A stretch of 64,000 nt of DNA from Labilithrix sp. (GCA_019637225.1 JAHBWC010000019.1:1-64000); one strand, 5' to 3'. Counted from the stretch's first letter, positions 1 to 11,564 are shown. Numbers and translations are program-made. The notes: generated from the sequence alone by a model not told the origin.

Positions 1-1977
1 GGTCGACGACTCGGTGACCACCGGAGGCGGCGGCCTCGGCGCCGGAGCCTGGGGCCGCGCGGCGCTCCCGCGCGCCGGGCGGCCCGGCGCCTCGGCCTTC
101 TTCGCCACCTCGTCGAGCGCGCTTCGCGTGACCGCGTCGCGGAGCACCCCGGTCGCCTCGGCGTCGTCCGTGAGCTCGTATCCGTAGCCCTCCTCGCTCG
201 GACGGGCGAGCGGCAGCTTGACGAAGTCGTCGCGGTGCAGGCGCCGCACGTTGCCGTCCTGGATGGCGAGGACGTCGGCGAGCGACCTGCGATCGATGCC
301 GTAACGCGCGTAGTCCTGCTCGGTCTCGAGGACGAGCATCGCCGTGTACGGCGTCATGATGCGCTGGCGCGTCGCGATCGACACGATGCTCTTCTTCAGG
401 CTCTCGTTCGAAGTGGCCTCCCGCTCGAGCATGCTCGCGACCTTCGCCTGACCGACCGCCCGCTCCACCAGCGGCCTCTCGGTCGTGCGCGTCGCGACGG
501 CCTCGACGGCGGCGCCGTCGACCGAGACCCGGAGCTCCTTGCCCGCCGGGACCTCGGCGTAGATCGAGAACGCGTCGCCGGCCTGCGCGCCGTCGATCTT
601 CGACGGCCACGCCCAGGTGGCGCCCTCGACCTTCACGGCGATGTTCGAGCGCGTGGCCTCGCCGAGGCGGCGGGCGATCTCGGCCGGCTCGCGCGTCGCG
701 TCGACGACGACGCCGTCGCGGGCGAGGTTGCCGCGGACGATCCGCTGGAGCCCGACGTCGTCGCGGATGCCGCCGAGCGCCACCGCGTCGATCCGATCGA
801 CCCCGGCGTCGCGCAGCGCGGCGACCTTCGGGAGCAGCTTCTTCGGGTCCGTCGCGCCCGCCGTCGCCACGCCGTCGGAGACGAGGACGACGCGCTTCGC
901 GTGCGCCTGCTTCGCCGCGCCGCCCGCCCACGCGAGGGCGCGCTCGAGATCGCTCGCGCCGAGCGCCCCGCGCTCGCGGATCTTGGCGAGCTCGCGCGGA
1001 CCGACGTCCGCCGCGCGGCCCTCGAACACGGGAAGGACCGTCTGATCGAAGCACGCGATGGTGACGCTGCCTCCGTCCTCCGCGATGCGCTTGACGACGC
1101 GGCCCACGAGCTCGACCTCGCGATCGAACCCGAGCGCGCGCGACGCGCTCGTGTCGACGAGGACGATCGCGGACGAGAGCGGCTCGGCCTTCGGCTCGGT
1201 CTGGGGCCGGACGCGGAGGATCGCGAGCTCTCCGTTGCGGACGCCGCTCACGCGGCGCTTCGCCTCGCGCTCGCCCTCGAGCGAGCCGACGTCGACGACG
1301 TAGTCGGCGGTCGGCGTCGTGTTCTTCGCGGCCAGGCGCGGCGGCGCCGCCTGCGCGCCGAGCACTCGCACGTCGACGGTCAGATCGCCGAGCTCGGGCA
1401 GCCCGCGGAGCGGCAGGACCCAGCGGCCGTCGTTGCGCTCCTCGACGTAGGCGACGACGATCTCCTTCACGCCGCGCGGGGGGATCGGAAAGACGCGCGC
1501 CGAGAACTCGTTGCCCGCCGACTTCTCCATGAGCGCAGGGTCTTGCTTCCGGTGGAGGAAGTCCTCGTAGGCGCGACGCGCAGCCTCGAGCTCGACGACC
1601 TCACCCTCCTGCCACGCGCCGTCGATCTTCATCGCGAAGCGTCCGAGCGACGCGCCCTGCGGGAGCGCGATGCGGAAGGTGCCCTCGAGCGTGCGGTCGA
1701 GCGGGTTCTCGAAGGCGAGCCGGAGCTCGGTGAAGGCGAGCGGTCCGTCGACCACCGCCTGGGCGTTCAGCGCGGCGAGCCGGAGGCCGGTGCCGTCGGA
1801 CGCCGTCAGCGTCAGCGGCGCCTCGACCACCGCGAACCCCACGGAGGCCGCGCCGTCGCGCGCGGGCGACGCCGCCACGGTCGGCGAAGGTGGCGACGCA
1901 GGCGGCGGCGTCCCGCGGCAGCTCGCGACCGCGAGCAAGGTGACCGAGGCGAGGACGAATCGGTAAGGTCGCTTCAT
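1..1977 (-). CDS. VIT/VWA domain lipoprotein, 3' end outside window
   Basis: The frame is open from an ATG at 1977 to the window edge, so the C-terminus is missing (659 codons seen). The N-terminus MKRPYRFVLASVTLLAVASC is a lipoprotein signal with Cys20. A VIT domain follows at about residues 45-160: it has the typical ARRAYEDFLHRKQDPAL segment and ends near a PIPPRGVKEIVVAY strand. A VWA domain then carries an intact MIDAS (DTSAS). The layout resembles inter-alpha-trypsin-inhibitor heavy-chain-like bacterial proteins, which are thought to act in adhesion or complex assembly at the cell surface. A GGAG sequence lies about 8 nt before the start. The substrate is unknown. It is a third VIT-VWA protein besides the pair at 25.8-34.5 kb, but lacks their FecR region. 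Confidence 0.85.
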   Translation of the reverse strand, partial: MKRPYRFVLASVTLLAVASCRGTPPPASPPSPTVAASPARDGAASVGFAVVEAPLTLTASDGTGLRLAALNAQAVVDGPLAFTELRLAFENPLDRTLEGTFRIALPQGASLGRFAMKIDGAWQEGEVVELEAARRAYEDFLHRKQDPALMEKSAGNEFSARVFPIPPRGVKEIVVAYVEERNDGRWVLPLRGLPELGDLTVDVRVLGAQAAPPRLAAKNTTPTADYVVDVGSLEGEREAKRRVSGVRNGELAILRVRPQTEPKAEPLSSAIVLVDTSASRALGFDREVELVGRVVKRIAEDGGSVTIACFDQTVLPVFEGRAADVGPRELAKIRERGALGASDLERALAWAGGAAKQAHAKRVVLVSDGVATAGATDPKKLLPKVAALRDAGVDRIDAVALGGIRDDVGLQRIVRGNLARDGVVVDATREPAEIARRLGEATRSNIAVKVEGATWAWPSKIDGAQAGDAFSIYAEVPAGKELRVSVDGAAVEAVATRTTERPLVERAVGQAKVASMLEREATSNESLKKSIVSIATRQRIMTPYTAMLVLETEQDYARYGIDRRSLADVLAIQDGNVRRLHRDDFVKLPLARPSEEGYGYELTDDAEATGVLRDAVTRSALDEVAKKAEAPGRPARGSAARPQAPAPRPPPPVVTESST

Positions 1978-2122
1978 CGGGGACTCCGGATCCGACGCGG
2001 GCTACGCCGTGGAGCTTGGGTACGGATGACCTCTCCCGCGGGTCTTCGACCGCGCGCGGCCCCGTGAGAAATGTGCGCCGGCGTGCCGCGAGCGGCCGGC
2101 CGGGAAGTGCAGGCGGGCTCGC

Positions 2123-2917
2123 CTACTTCTTCTTGGAGCCCTTCTTCGTGCCCTTCTTCGTGCCCTTGCCGCGACCCGACTTCTTGCCGGCCTTCTTCTT
2201 CGGGGGCGGCGGCGGCGCGTCGGCCTCGTCGTCGTCGCTCGAGCCGCTCGCCGCGGCCGGCTCGCTCCTCGAGTCGGACCGGGCCTCGTCGTCGGAGTCG
2301 GTCTTCGCGGCGCGCGCCGTCTCGTCCTTGTCGTTCTTGGCGACCCGGGTGTCGGAGGACGACGCGTCGTCGCGGAGCGACGCGATCTCCTTCTCCATCT
2401 CCTTGGTCTCGCCCTCGTGGTAGCCGCCGTGGATGAAGCGGACCTTGCCGGAGCCATCGACGATGAACGTCGTCGGCATCTTCTCGACCTTCCAGCGGCC
2501 CGCGATCGCGTGGTCGCTGTCCCAGCCGATCGTGAACGTGGCGCCGTTTTCCCGCGCGAATTCGAGGATGCCCTTCTCTTCGTCGTCGACCGAGATGGCG
2601 ATGACCTCGGCCTTGTCGCCGAGGCGCTTCGACAGCTCTTCGAGCTTCGGGAACGACGCGCGGCACGGCTCGCACCAGGTCGCCCAGAAATCGATGATGA
2701 GCACCTTGCCCTGCTTCTCTTCGATCGAGATCTTGCCCTTGTTGTTGAGCGACTGGATCGAAAGATCCGGAGCCTGCTTGCCGATCTCCGCGGGTCCGCC
2801 GCCGCCCCCCGATTCGTCTGCTGCGCTCCTCGCTCCCTTCTCGGATCCCCCACAGCCGGCGAGCGCGGTGAGCGAAACGAGAAGAGCGACGCCGAATCGT
2901 TTGGGCAGGATCGTCAT
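2123..2917 (-). CDS. TlpA-like thioredoxin lipoprotein with charged C-terminal tail
   Basis: This 264-aa protein has a lipoprotein signal with lipobox LAGC (Cys22). A thioredoxin/AhpC-TSA fold spans about residues 45-180 and holds the redox motif WCEPC (Cys82, Cys85) and a cis-Pro region (KMPTTFIVD). It should act as a membrane-tethered thiol-disulfide reductase or peroxidase-type protein outside the cytoplasm. The last ~80 residues are atypical: an acidic, Asp/Ser/Ala-rich stretch, then PPPPP and a strongly basic Lys/Gly tail (AGKKSGRGKGTKKGTKKG). The start is preceded by GGAGAGG. It is divergent from the next gene. The redox class is secure; the partner and the role of the tail are not. Confidence 0.9.
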   Translation of the reverse strand: MTILPKRFGVALLVSLTALAGCGGSEKGARSAADESGGGGGPAEIGKQAPDLSIQSLNNKGKISIEEKQGKVLIIDFWATWCEPCRASFPKLEELSKRLGDKAEVIAISVDDEEKGILEFARENGATFTIGWDSDHAIAGRWKVEKMPTTFIVDGSGKVRFIHGGYHEGETKEMEKEIASLRDDASSSDTRVAKNDKDETARAAKTDSDDEARSDSRSEPAAASGSSDDDEADAPPPPPKKKAGKKSGRGKGTKKGTKKGSKKK

Positions 2918-3210
2918 CTGGACACCTCTCCGCGTCAGGGCTCTGTCCGCCTCGCAAGAATCGCGCGCACTGGCGCCGGCCCGACGCTCTCGAATCGTAC
3001 CGTCAGACGCGCGACCTCCCGCATCGATCGACGCGGGCCGCCAAGATTGCGCAATTGCTCGTGTCGGTGCCGACCGTCGGGTGGTTGGATGTACCCCCAG
3101 GTATGAAGCCTACGTACCCTGATGCCGCAGCGTGATCTCGCTTAACGTTTGAAATCATTGGGGATCGCCCAAGCGCGGCCGGTAGGCACGGACATCGCTG
3201 AAGGTGAGGC

Positions 3211-3711
3211 ATGCGACGCCTCCTTTTCATCGGCAGCCTGCTCCTCACCATCGTCTCGACGGCCTGCGCGACGGAGGTCGACTTCGACGAGAACGAAGAC
3301 GACGAGGAGATCGCCGAGACGGAGGAGGCCCTCACGAACAAGTCGGTGTCGCTGAAGTACGAGGGCACGTGCGAGTTCCTCCGCAACTGCTCGCGCTGGT
3401 CGCGCGGCCTGCCCGAGGGCAACGTGCTCTGGGGCTGCAGCGCCGAGAACACGCGACGAAACGGCTCTCAACGCTACGGCGCGTGCGAGGACACAGGGCT
3501 CTGGGTCGCCGGTCCGACGCGCGGGTACTGCGGCAAGACCGCGAGGATCTGCAAGGGCAGCGTCTGCGTGAACGCGAAGGTGAAGGACGTCAGCGTCAGT
3601 CGCGACTGGGAGGCCTCGAACGGCGTCCTCGCGGCGCTGAACCTCCCGTACGGCCTCACCGGTCGATGCAGCGGCTACGGCGGGGGCCGGGTGACGGTCT
3701 CGACGAACTAG
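3211..3711 (+). CDS. Small Cys-rich exported protein, possible double-psi beta-barrel fold
   Basis: This 166-aa protein has a signal peptide ending in a possible lipobox (IVSTAC), an acidic linker (DENEDDEEIAE) and the EEAL element common after myxobacterial signal peptides. The mature part has eight or more Cys. The segment starting CGKTARICKG and running through WEASNGVLAALNL resembles the core of RlpA/expansin/barwin double-psi beta-barrels (CGK.., then a ..DLS..A...L-like segment). That assignment is by eye and tentative. GAAGGTGAGG before the ATG is a good ribosome binding site. Function is unknown; a secreted carbohydrate-binding or structural role would fit the fold. Confidence 0.7.
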   Translation: MRRLLFIGSLLLTIVSTACATEVDFDENEDDEEIAETEEALTNKSVSLKYEGTCEFLRNCSRWSRGLPEGNVLWGCSAENTRRNGSQRYGACEDTGLWVAGPTRGYCGKTARICKGSVCVNAKVKDVSVSRDWEASNGVLAALNLPYGLTGRCSGYGGGRVTVSTN

Positions 3712-3750
3712 GGATCCGGACACCGGCGATGGCCTGACGGAGCGGCCCGA

Positions 3751-3770
3751 TCGACCACTTTAGTGGTCGA
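3751..3770. promoter_or_regulatory. Palindromic operator 1 of the hip locus
   Basis: TCGACCACT-TT-AGTGGTCGA is a perfect 9+2+9 inverted repeat. It shares the core CCACTWTAGTGG with the palindrome at 3793-3814. Their centres are 43 bp apart, close to four helical turns. This is the arrangement expected for cooperative binding of a dimeric XRE repressor such as the downstream HipB-like protein (inference). Confidence 0.65.
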
Positions 3771-3792
3771 TCTCCTTGCCGATCGAGGCTTT

Positions 3793-3814
3793 TTCAACCA
3801 CTATAGTGGTTGAA
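3793..3814. promoter_or_regulatory. Palindromic operator 2 overlapping a -10-like box
   Basis: This is a perfect 22-bp palindrome with half-site TTCAACCACTA. It contains TATAGT (3802-3807), a -10-like hexamer, so repressor binding here would block RNA polymerase directly. The hipA ATG lies 6 nt after the palindrome, leaving room for only a very short leader. A Shine-Dalgarno sequence is not visible. Confidence 0.65.
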
Positions 3815-3820
3815 TTCGCG

Positions 3821-5104
3821 ATGCCCGCTGGGAAGTGCCATCTCGAGCTTTACCTGGACGGAGACTGGACCGTCGCGGCCGAGGTGCGCTGCGACGACGT
3901 CGACGGCGGGTTCCGGTCGAGCGCGCGCCTCGAATACGACTTCGACTACCTCGCGGCCGTGACCGAGCTCGACGTCCGGGATCGACGCGCGGTCTCCTGC
4001 CGCTACCCGGTCGGCTACGGCGTCCACGCGGAGGACGTCTGGCCGGCGTTCCTCCTCGACCTCATCCCGTCCGGCGCGGCGCGACGCTACTGGGAGGCCG
4101 AGCTCGGCGTGCCCAACACGTCGACCTCCGACTGGGCCGTCCTCATCGCCGGCGGCGGGAACCCTCCAGGCAACGTTCGCGTGCGCGAGGCCGCCGAGCC
4201 GCGCGAGCCCCGGCCCCACCCCGGCTTCACGCGCGGGGACGTGCTCGATCGCGCCGAGGGCTTCATCGAGTACGCCCGCCACGAGGGCGCGTCGATCGCC
4301 GGAGGCAGCGGCGCGGCGGGAGACGCGCCGAAGTTCCTCCTCCGCGAGGACGACCGCGGTCGCTTCCACGCCGACGGAGCCGTGAGCGACGCGCGCACGG
4401 CTCGCTCGTGGATCGTGAAGTTCCCTCGCTCGCCGCGAGCCGCCGATCGGCTCGTGCTCGAGACGGAGGCCGCGTGGTACCGCCTCGCCGCGCGCCTCGG
4501 CGCGAGCGTCGAGGGGCCGCTCCGCTGGGAGCGTGACAGCCTCTTCATCCCACGGTTCGACCGCCCGCGCGCGCCCGACGGGACGATCGCGCGGCTGGGC
4601 ATGGAGAGCCTCTGCTCGCTCGCCGGCGTGAGCGACTTCGGCGTGCCGATCGCCAAGGAGGCGCTGGCCGCCGCGCTGGCGCGCTTCGCGACGGATCCCG
4701 CGCGCGAGCTCCGCGAGCTCTTGCTCCGTGACGTCCTCGACGTCGCGCTCGGCAACACCGACAACCACGCGCGCAACACGGCGGTGCTCAAGCGCGAGGA
4801 CGGCCGGATCGAGCTGACGCCGCTCTACGACTTCGCGCCGATGGTCCTCGATCCGCAAGGCATCGCGCGCGTCTGCCGGTGGCGCGCCGAGGAGGACGGC
4901 TATCCGGACTGGGGCCGCGTGGCCGAGGTCCTCGACCCGCTCGGCCTCGACACCGGCGCGACCAAGTCCTGGCTCCGCGAGCTCGCGCCCGCCGTCGCCG
5001 AGCTCCCGCGACTCATGTCCGACGAGGCGGTGCCGGATCGAGTAAGGGAAATCCTCGAGCCACGCGTCGCTCGAGTCGCGCGAGCGCTCGGAGGCACGCG
5101 ATGA
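3821..5104 (+). CDS. hipA: HipA-family serine/threonine kinase (toxin-like)
   Basis: This 427-aa protein matches HipA kinases. The N-terminal subdomain spans about residues 5-125. GDAPKFLL (~167-174) is the family's nucleotide-binding loop signature, and WIVKFP supplies the ATP-binding Lys200. The catalytic loop GNTDNHARN is at 311-319 and the metal-binding YDFAP at ~336. Known HipA toxins phosphorylate targets such as GltX; the target here is unknown. I chose the ATG after the second palindrome. An in-frame TTG at 3776 would place both palindromic half-sites inside the gene and is less likely. The stop overlaps the next start by 4 nt. The order toxin-then-antitoxin is the reverse of E. coli hipBA. 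Confidence 0.88.
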   Translation: MPAGKCHLELYLDGDWTVAAEVRCDDVDGGFRSSARLEYDFDYLAAVTELDVRDRRAVSCRYPVGYGVHAEDVWPAFLLDLIPSGAARRYWEAELGVPNTSTSDWAVLIAGGGNPPGNVRVREAAEPREPRPHPGFTRGDVLDRAEGFIEYARHEGASIAGGSGAAGDAPKFLLREDDRGRFHADGAVSDARTARSWIVKFPRSPRAADRLVLETEAAWYRLAARLGASVEGPLRWERDSLFIPRFDRPRAPDGTIARLGMESLCSLAGVSDFGVPIAKEALAAALARFATDPARELRELLLRDVLDVALGNTDNHARNTAVLKREDGRIELTPLYDFAPMVLDPQGIARVCRWRAEEDGYPDWGRVAEVLDPLGLDTGATKSWLRELAPAVAELPRLMSDEAVPDRVREILEPRVARVARALGGTR

Positions 5105-5445
5105 GGCGCCCGCCTTCCCCCGACGACCCGGCGAAGGCGCGCGGCGCCGCCGAGCGTAGAGGGAGATCGAAGGAACGCCGCGCCGCGCTGCGCGACGAGC
5201 TCTACGAGCGGATCGCGCGGGGCGACATCTCGATCGCCGACGCCGTGAAGACGATGCGCAAGATCGCCGGACGCTCGCAAGCGGACTACGCGCGGCTCGT
5301 GGGCGTCAGCCCGCGGATCCTCATCGAGCTCGAGCGCGGGATCGGCAACCCGACCCTCAAGACGCTCGCGAAGCTCCTCGCTCCGTTCGATCTCGAGGTC
5401 GGGCTCAGGCGACGCCCGAAGGAGCCTCGCGCGCCGCGCCCGTGA
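5101..5445 (+). CDS. hipB: HipB-like XRE-family antitoxin/repressor
   Basis: This 114-aa protein starts inside the end of hipA (ATGA overlap), so translation is probably coupled. A Lys/Arg-rich N-terminus is followed by a short helical region and an XRE helix-turn-helix at about residues 48-96; the recognition part reads RSQADYARLVGVSPRILIE, then LERGIGNPTLKTLAKLL. It likely represses the promoter through the palindromes at 3751-3814 and neutralises the HipA kinase. The 47-residue N-terminal extension is longer than in minimal HipB proteins. Convergent with the VWA gene that ends 18 bp downstream. Confidence 0.85.
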   Translation: MRRPPSPDDPAKARGAAERRGRSKERRAALRDELYERIARGDISIADAVKTMRKIAGRSQADYARLVGVSPRILIELERGIGNPTLKTLAKLLAPFDLEVGLRRRPKEPRAPRP

Positions 5446-5463
5446 GCGAGCGAGGCGCGTCGC

Positions 5464-8492
<3,029 letters not shown>

Positions 8493-8496
<4 letters not shown>

Positions 8497-10520
8497 ACCG
8501 TGATCCTCCGGTGGTAGGTGATCCACTCGATGGCCGTGAGGACGATGGCGGCGATCAGGAGGTAGATCCAGATCTCGCGGCGGACGCCGATCTGGAAGCC
8601 CGAGAGGGTGCCGGCCTTCCTGCCGTCGACGACGAGCTCCTTCGCCGCCTCGATCGAGCTCTCCTCGGCGTCGAGGAGGTTCGCGGCGAAGGCCGCCGTC
8701 GTCGCGGGCACGCCGTCCTTGTCCGCGGCGTCCTTCGCCTGAGGCGCGGGCGCGTCGGGGGCGTCGAGGCCCTTCGCCGGATCGAGGCCCTTCGTCGGAT
8801 CGGAGCCGTCGGCGCCCGCGAGCTCGTAGAAGCCCGCGCGCTCGCCGAGGTAGACCGCGCGGCCCTCGTGCACGGGGACGAGCAGCTCCTCGCCGCCCGG
8901 CGTCTTCAGCCTCGCCTGCCCCGTCTGCGTGACCACGGGCACGCGCCAGACGTCGCCGGTCCGGAAGCTCGAGATGTACTGCGCGTCCTCGTCGGTGAAG
9001 AAGTTGACGCTGTTGAGGAGCAAGAGCGGCCACGCGACGCGGAGCGGCAGATCGCTGTCGCGGACGTCGAAGCCCATCGCGACGAACTTGTAGCCGCCGC
9101 GCTGACCGGTCACGAGGATCGGTCCCTCGACGCTCGCGCCGACGACCTTGTCGCCGGGCTGCGGCACGAGCTTCTTGCCGCGCGCGATGTTCACGTCGTC
9201 GAGCGCCGTCCAGCGGACGATCGGGTGCTTGCGCTCGATGCGGTCGAAGCCGGGGCTCTTCAGCTCGGCGTCGACCTTCACCGGCGAGCCGGGACCGCGC
9301 GGATCGAGGTAGATCGCGTGCGCGCGTGGGGGATCGGCGGGCGTCGCGCCGTCGAAGATGATGACGTCCTGCCGCTGGCCGCTCGGCGCGATCTTCTCGG
9401 CGTACTCGCGGGGCGACGCGAGCTGGACGTCGAGGTACTCGTCGAGCAGGAGCGCCGCCTCGAGGTACGTGTTGCCCGGCGTGACGACGAGAACCTTCGC
9501 GCGGCGCCGCTCGGGCAAGAGCGCGTACGCGCGGTCGTCGGCCGGCAGCTCGTCCTTGCTGTCCGCCAGCGGCACGAGCCCGGCCTCGAGCGCGCGGCTC
9601 GCGCCGGAGAGGTTCGGGTAGAAGCGCGGGAGGCGCTCGCCGGGCTTCAGGCGCAGCTTCGTGAGGTCGACGAGCTGACCGCGGTCGCCGCCGGCGCCCG
9701 CCTTCGGATCGGCGTAGAGCGAGAGCTCGACGTCCTCCGTCTCCGGACCGGTGTTGGTCACCTCGAGCATCACCTCGTAGCGGCTCTTGTCGAGCGGGTA
9801 GCGCCGGACCGAGAACGCCGTGATCCCGACGTTCCGTACGCCGCGGCCGATCGGGAGGTACGACAGCTTGATGTCGTCGCCGAGGCGCACCTTGCCGGAG
9901 GCGTCGACGGCCTCCCCCAACCTGCCGTCGGAGACGACGACGATCTCGGCGTTCTCGACGCCGCGGAGCGAGTCGGTCGCGAAGCGCAGCGCCCGCGGAA
10001 AATCCGCCCGCGCGTCCGTCACCTTGATCGTGTCGAGCGCGCGCTCGAGCTCCGACGTGTCCGAGCTCGTCGGCCCGAGCGGCGTGATCGCGGCGTCCAT
10101 CTGCGCGATGAGCATCCGGTCGGATCCGCCGAGCCCGCGGATGACCTTCTTCACCTCTTCCTTCGCCGCCTCGAGCCGGTTCTTCGCCGGCGGCACGTCG
10201 GTCGCCTGCATCGAGGCGCTCGCGTCGACGATCACGACGAGGTTCCGGCCCTTGATCAGCGTCGCCGCCGCCCGCGGATCGCCGAGGGCGAACGCGAGCA
10301 GCGCGAGGAGCGCGAGCTGCACGAGCAAAGACAGGAGCCGCTTCAGCCGCGAGAAGAGGCTCGTCGCCTCCTTGTCCCGCAGGATCTTCTCCCACAGCTT
10401 CGAGAACGGCACGGCCACCGTCCGCCGCCGCAGCTTCAAGATGTACAGCGCCGTCGCAAACAACGCCGCCGCCCCGAAGATGGCCGCGAGCTGCGCGAAG
10501 CCGAGCCCCGCGAGAATCAT
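8493..10520 (-). CDS. BatA-like VWA membrane protein
   Basis: This 675-aa protein has the BatA N-terminal module: a membrane helix at ~5-25, the conserved LKLRRRTVAVPFSKLWEKIL stretch, and a second helix at ~62-80. A VWA domain with intact MIDAS (DASAS) follows, then long beta domains and a C-terminal helix (IYLLIAAIVLTAIEWI). The VWA is expected to face the periplasm. Bat proteins act with MoxR in envelope stress or aerotolerance systems, but the precise role is unsettled. GGAGGGGG precedes the ATG. In related operons this gene normally follows the DUF58 gene directly; here 1.1 kb of unrelated DNA intervenes. Confidence 0.88.
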
Positions 10521-10576
10521 CGCCCCCCTCCGACGAATGACGACAACCGCGCCGCACGCCCGGCCGACGGGCTCGC

Positions 10577-10996
10577 GTGGAGCACGATCGGTGGGAGCTC
10601 ACGGAAAAGGTCGTCGGGGCGATGATCCAGGTTCACCGCCAGCTCGGACCAGGTCTGCTCGAATCGACGTACGAGTCCTGCCTCGCCGAGGAGCTCCTCT
10701 GCAGCGAGCTCGGCTTCCGGCGTCAGGTGCCGATCGCCGTCCACTACCGCAACGCGACCATCGATTGCGGGTACCGCGCCGACTTCGTGATCGAAGGCTG
10801 CTTGCTGATCGAGCTCAAGTCGGTCGAAGCACTCTCGAGCATCCATGTGGCTCAAGTGTTGACCTACCTCAAACTCGCGGAGCTCGAGGTCGGATTGCTC
10901 GTCAACTTCAACGCGCTGACGATTCGAAGCGGGCTGCGAAGGCTTACGCGGCGCGATCGGCGTGGCGGGGCGCGGGGGCAGTCGGCGGCTCGGTGA
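10577..10996 (+). CDS. GxxExxY protein (PD-(D/E)XK-like)
   Basis: This 139-aa protein carries the family signature GLLESTY near residue 26, and the pattern ADFVIEGCLLIELK, which fits a PD-(D/E)XK nuclease-like active site (Asp ... Glu-x-Lys). The family hallmark QVLTYLKLAELEVGLLVNFN follows. Family members are mostly uncharacterised and occur in scattered genomes with signs of transfer. The start is GTG; no strong ribosome binding site is seen. The last ~20 residues (RRDRRGGARGQSAAR) look like run-on past the usual family end, just before the repeat block at 11003. It is transcribed against the surrounding operon and is probably part of an insertion. Confidence 0.88.
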   Translation: MEHDRWELTEKVVGAMIQVHRQLGPGLLESTYESCLAEELLCSELGFRRQVPIAVHYRNATIDCGYRADFVIEGCLLIELKSVEALSSIHVAQVLTYLKLAELEVGLLVNFNALTIRSGLRRLTRRDRRGGARGQSAAR

Positions 10997-11002
10997 ACGG
11001 GA

Positions 11003-11132
11003 GGATTTACAGGGAGACAGGGAGACAGGGAGAGATTTTTTTGGGGGGGGCGGTGGGGCGGTGGGGGCGTGACGCCGCTCGTGGCTCTTGTCGCCCTTGC
11101 AGGATTTACAGGGAGACGGGGAGACGGGGAGG
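11003..11132 (+). repeat. Left pair of GGATTTACAGGGAGAC repeat blocks
   Basis: Two direct copies begin at 11003 and 11102. The first continues as three tandem ACAGGGAG octamers (11009-11032); the second has GACGGGG variants. The same block occurs twice in inverted orientation at 11461-11564. Confidence 0.8.
11036..11069. repeat. T7-G8 homopolymer run and G-rich tract
   Basis: Seven T (11036-11042) run directly into eight G (11043-11050), followed by CGGTGGGGCGGTGGGGGCG. Four or more G-runs in a row can form a G-quadruplex, and the homopolymers are prone to replication slippage. This is also a place where assembly errors could occur. Confidence 0.7.
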
Positions 11133-11230
11133 GTCGGGGAGAGGAGGAGATTGGAGAGGGGGCGCCGTTCGAGTGAGACGGCGTCCGTAGCGGCGCGCGC
11201 TGCCTCGTCGAGCACCGCCCGCGCAGCCCC

Positions 11231-11447
11231 GTCACGACCGAGTCGGCATCGCCTCGCCGCCCCGTCACGACCGAGTCGACATCGCCTCGCCGCCCCGTCA
11301 CGACCGAGTCGACATCGCCTCGCCGCCCCGTCACGACCGAGTCGGCATCGCCTCGCCGCCCCGTCACGACCGAGTCGGCATCGCCTCGCCGCCCCGTCAC
11401 GACCGAGTCGGCATCGCCTCGCCGCCCCGTCACGACCGAGTCGACAT
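11231..11447. repeat. Tandem array, seven copies of a 33-bp unit
   Basis: Units start at 11231, 11264, 11297, 11330, 11363, 11396 and 11429 (the last is partial). Each begins GTCACGACCGAGTCGGCATC and continues GCCTCGCCGCCCC. The only variation I see is GGC/GAC at one site, so copies are nearly identical and recent. There are no spacers, so it is not CRISPR. Confidence 0.92.
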
Positions 11448-11460
11448 TCTCTCCCCCCCT

Positions 11461-11564
11461 CCTCTTGTCTCCCTGTGCATCCCCCGCCGAACACCCAACG
11501 ATCCCCCGAAGCGACGACGCCCAAATCCCCTCTCTCCCCGTCTCCCTGTCTCCCTGTGAATCCC
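11461..11564 (-). repeat. Right pair of repeat blocks, inverted relative to 11003-11132
   Basis: On the minus strand these read GGATGCACAGGGAGAC (from 11482) and GGATTCACAGGGAGAC (from 11564). The latter continues as AGGGAGACGGGGAGAG. Together with the left pair they form an inverted-repeat frame around the 33-bp array. Confidence 0.8.

Noticed and set aside
235..2067. 610-aa plus-strand gene at the window start
   Set aside because: It is antisense to the VIT/VWA lipoprotein, with low-complexity composition and no signal or domain.
3776..3820. TTG start for hipA at 3776
   Set aside because: It would put the second operator inside the coding sequence and add residues not seen in HipA proteins; ATG 3821 is preferred.
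11231..11447. CRISPR array
   Set aside because: The 33-bp units follow each other directly with no unique spacers, and no cas gene is nearby.
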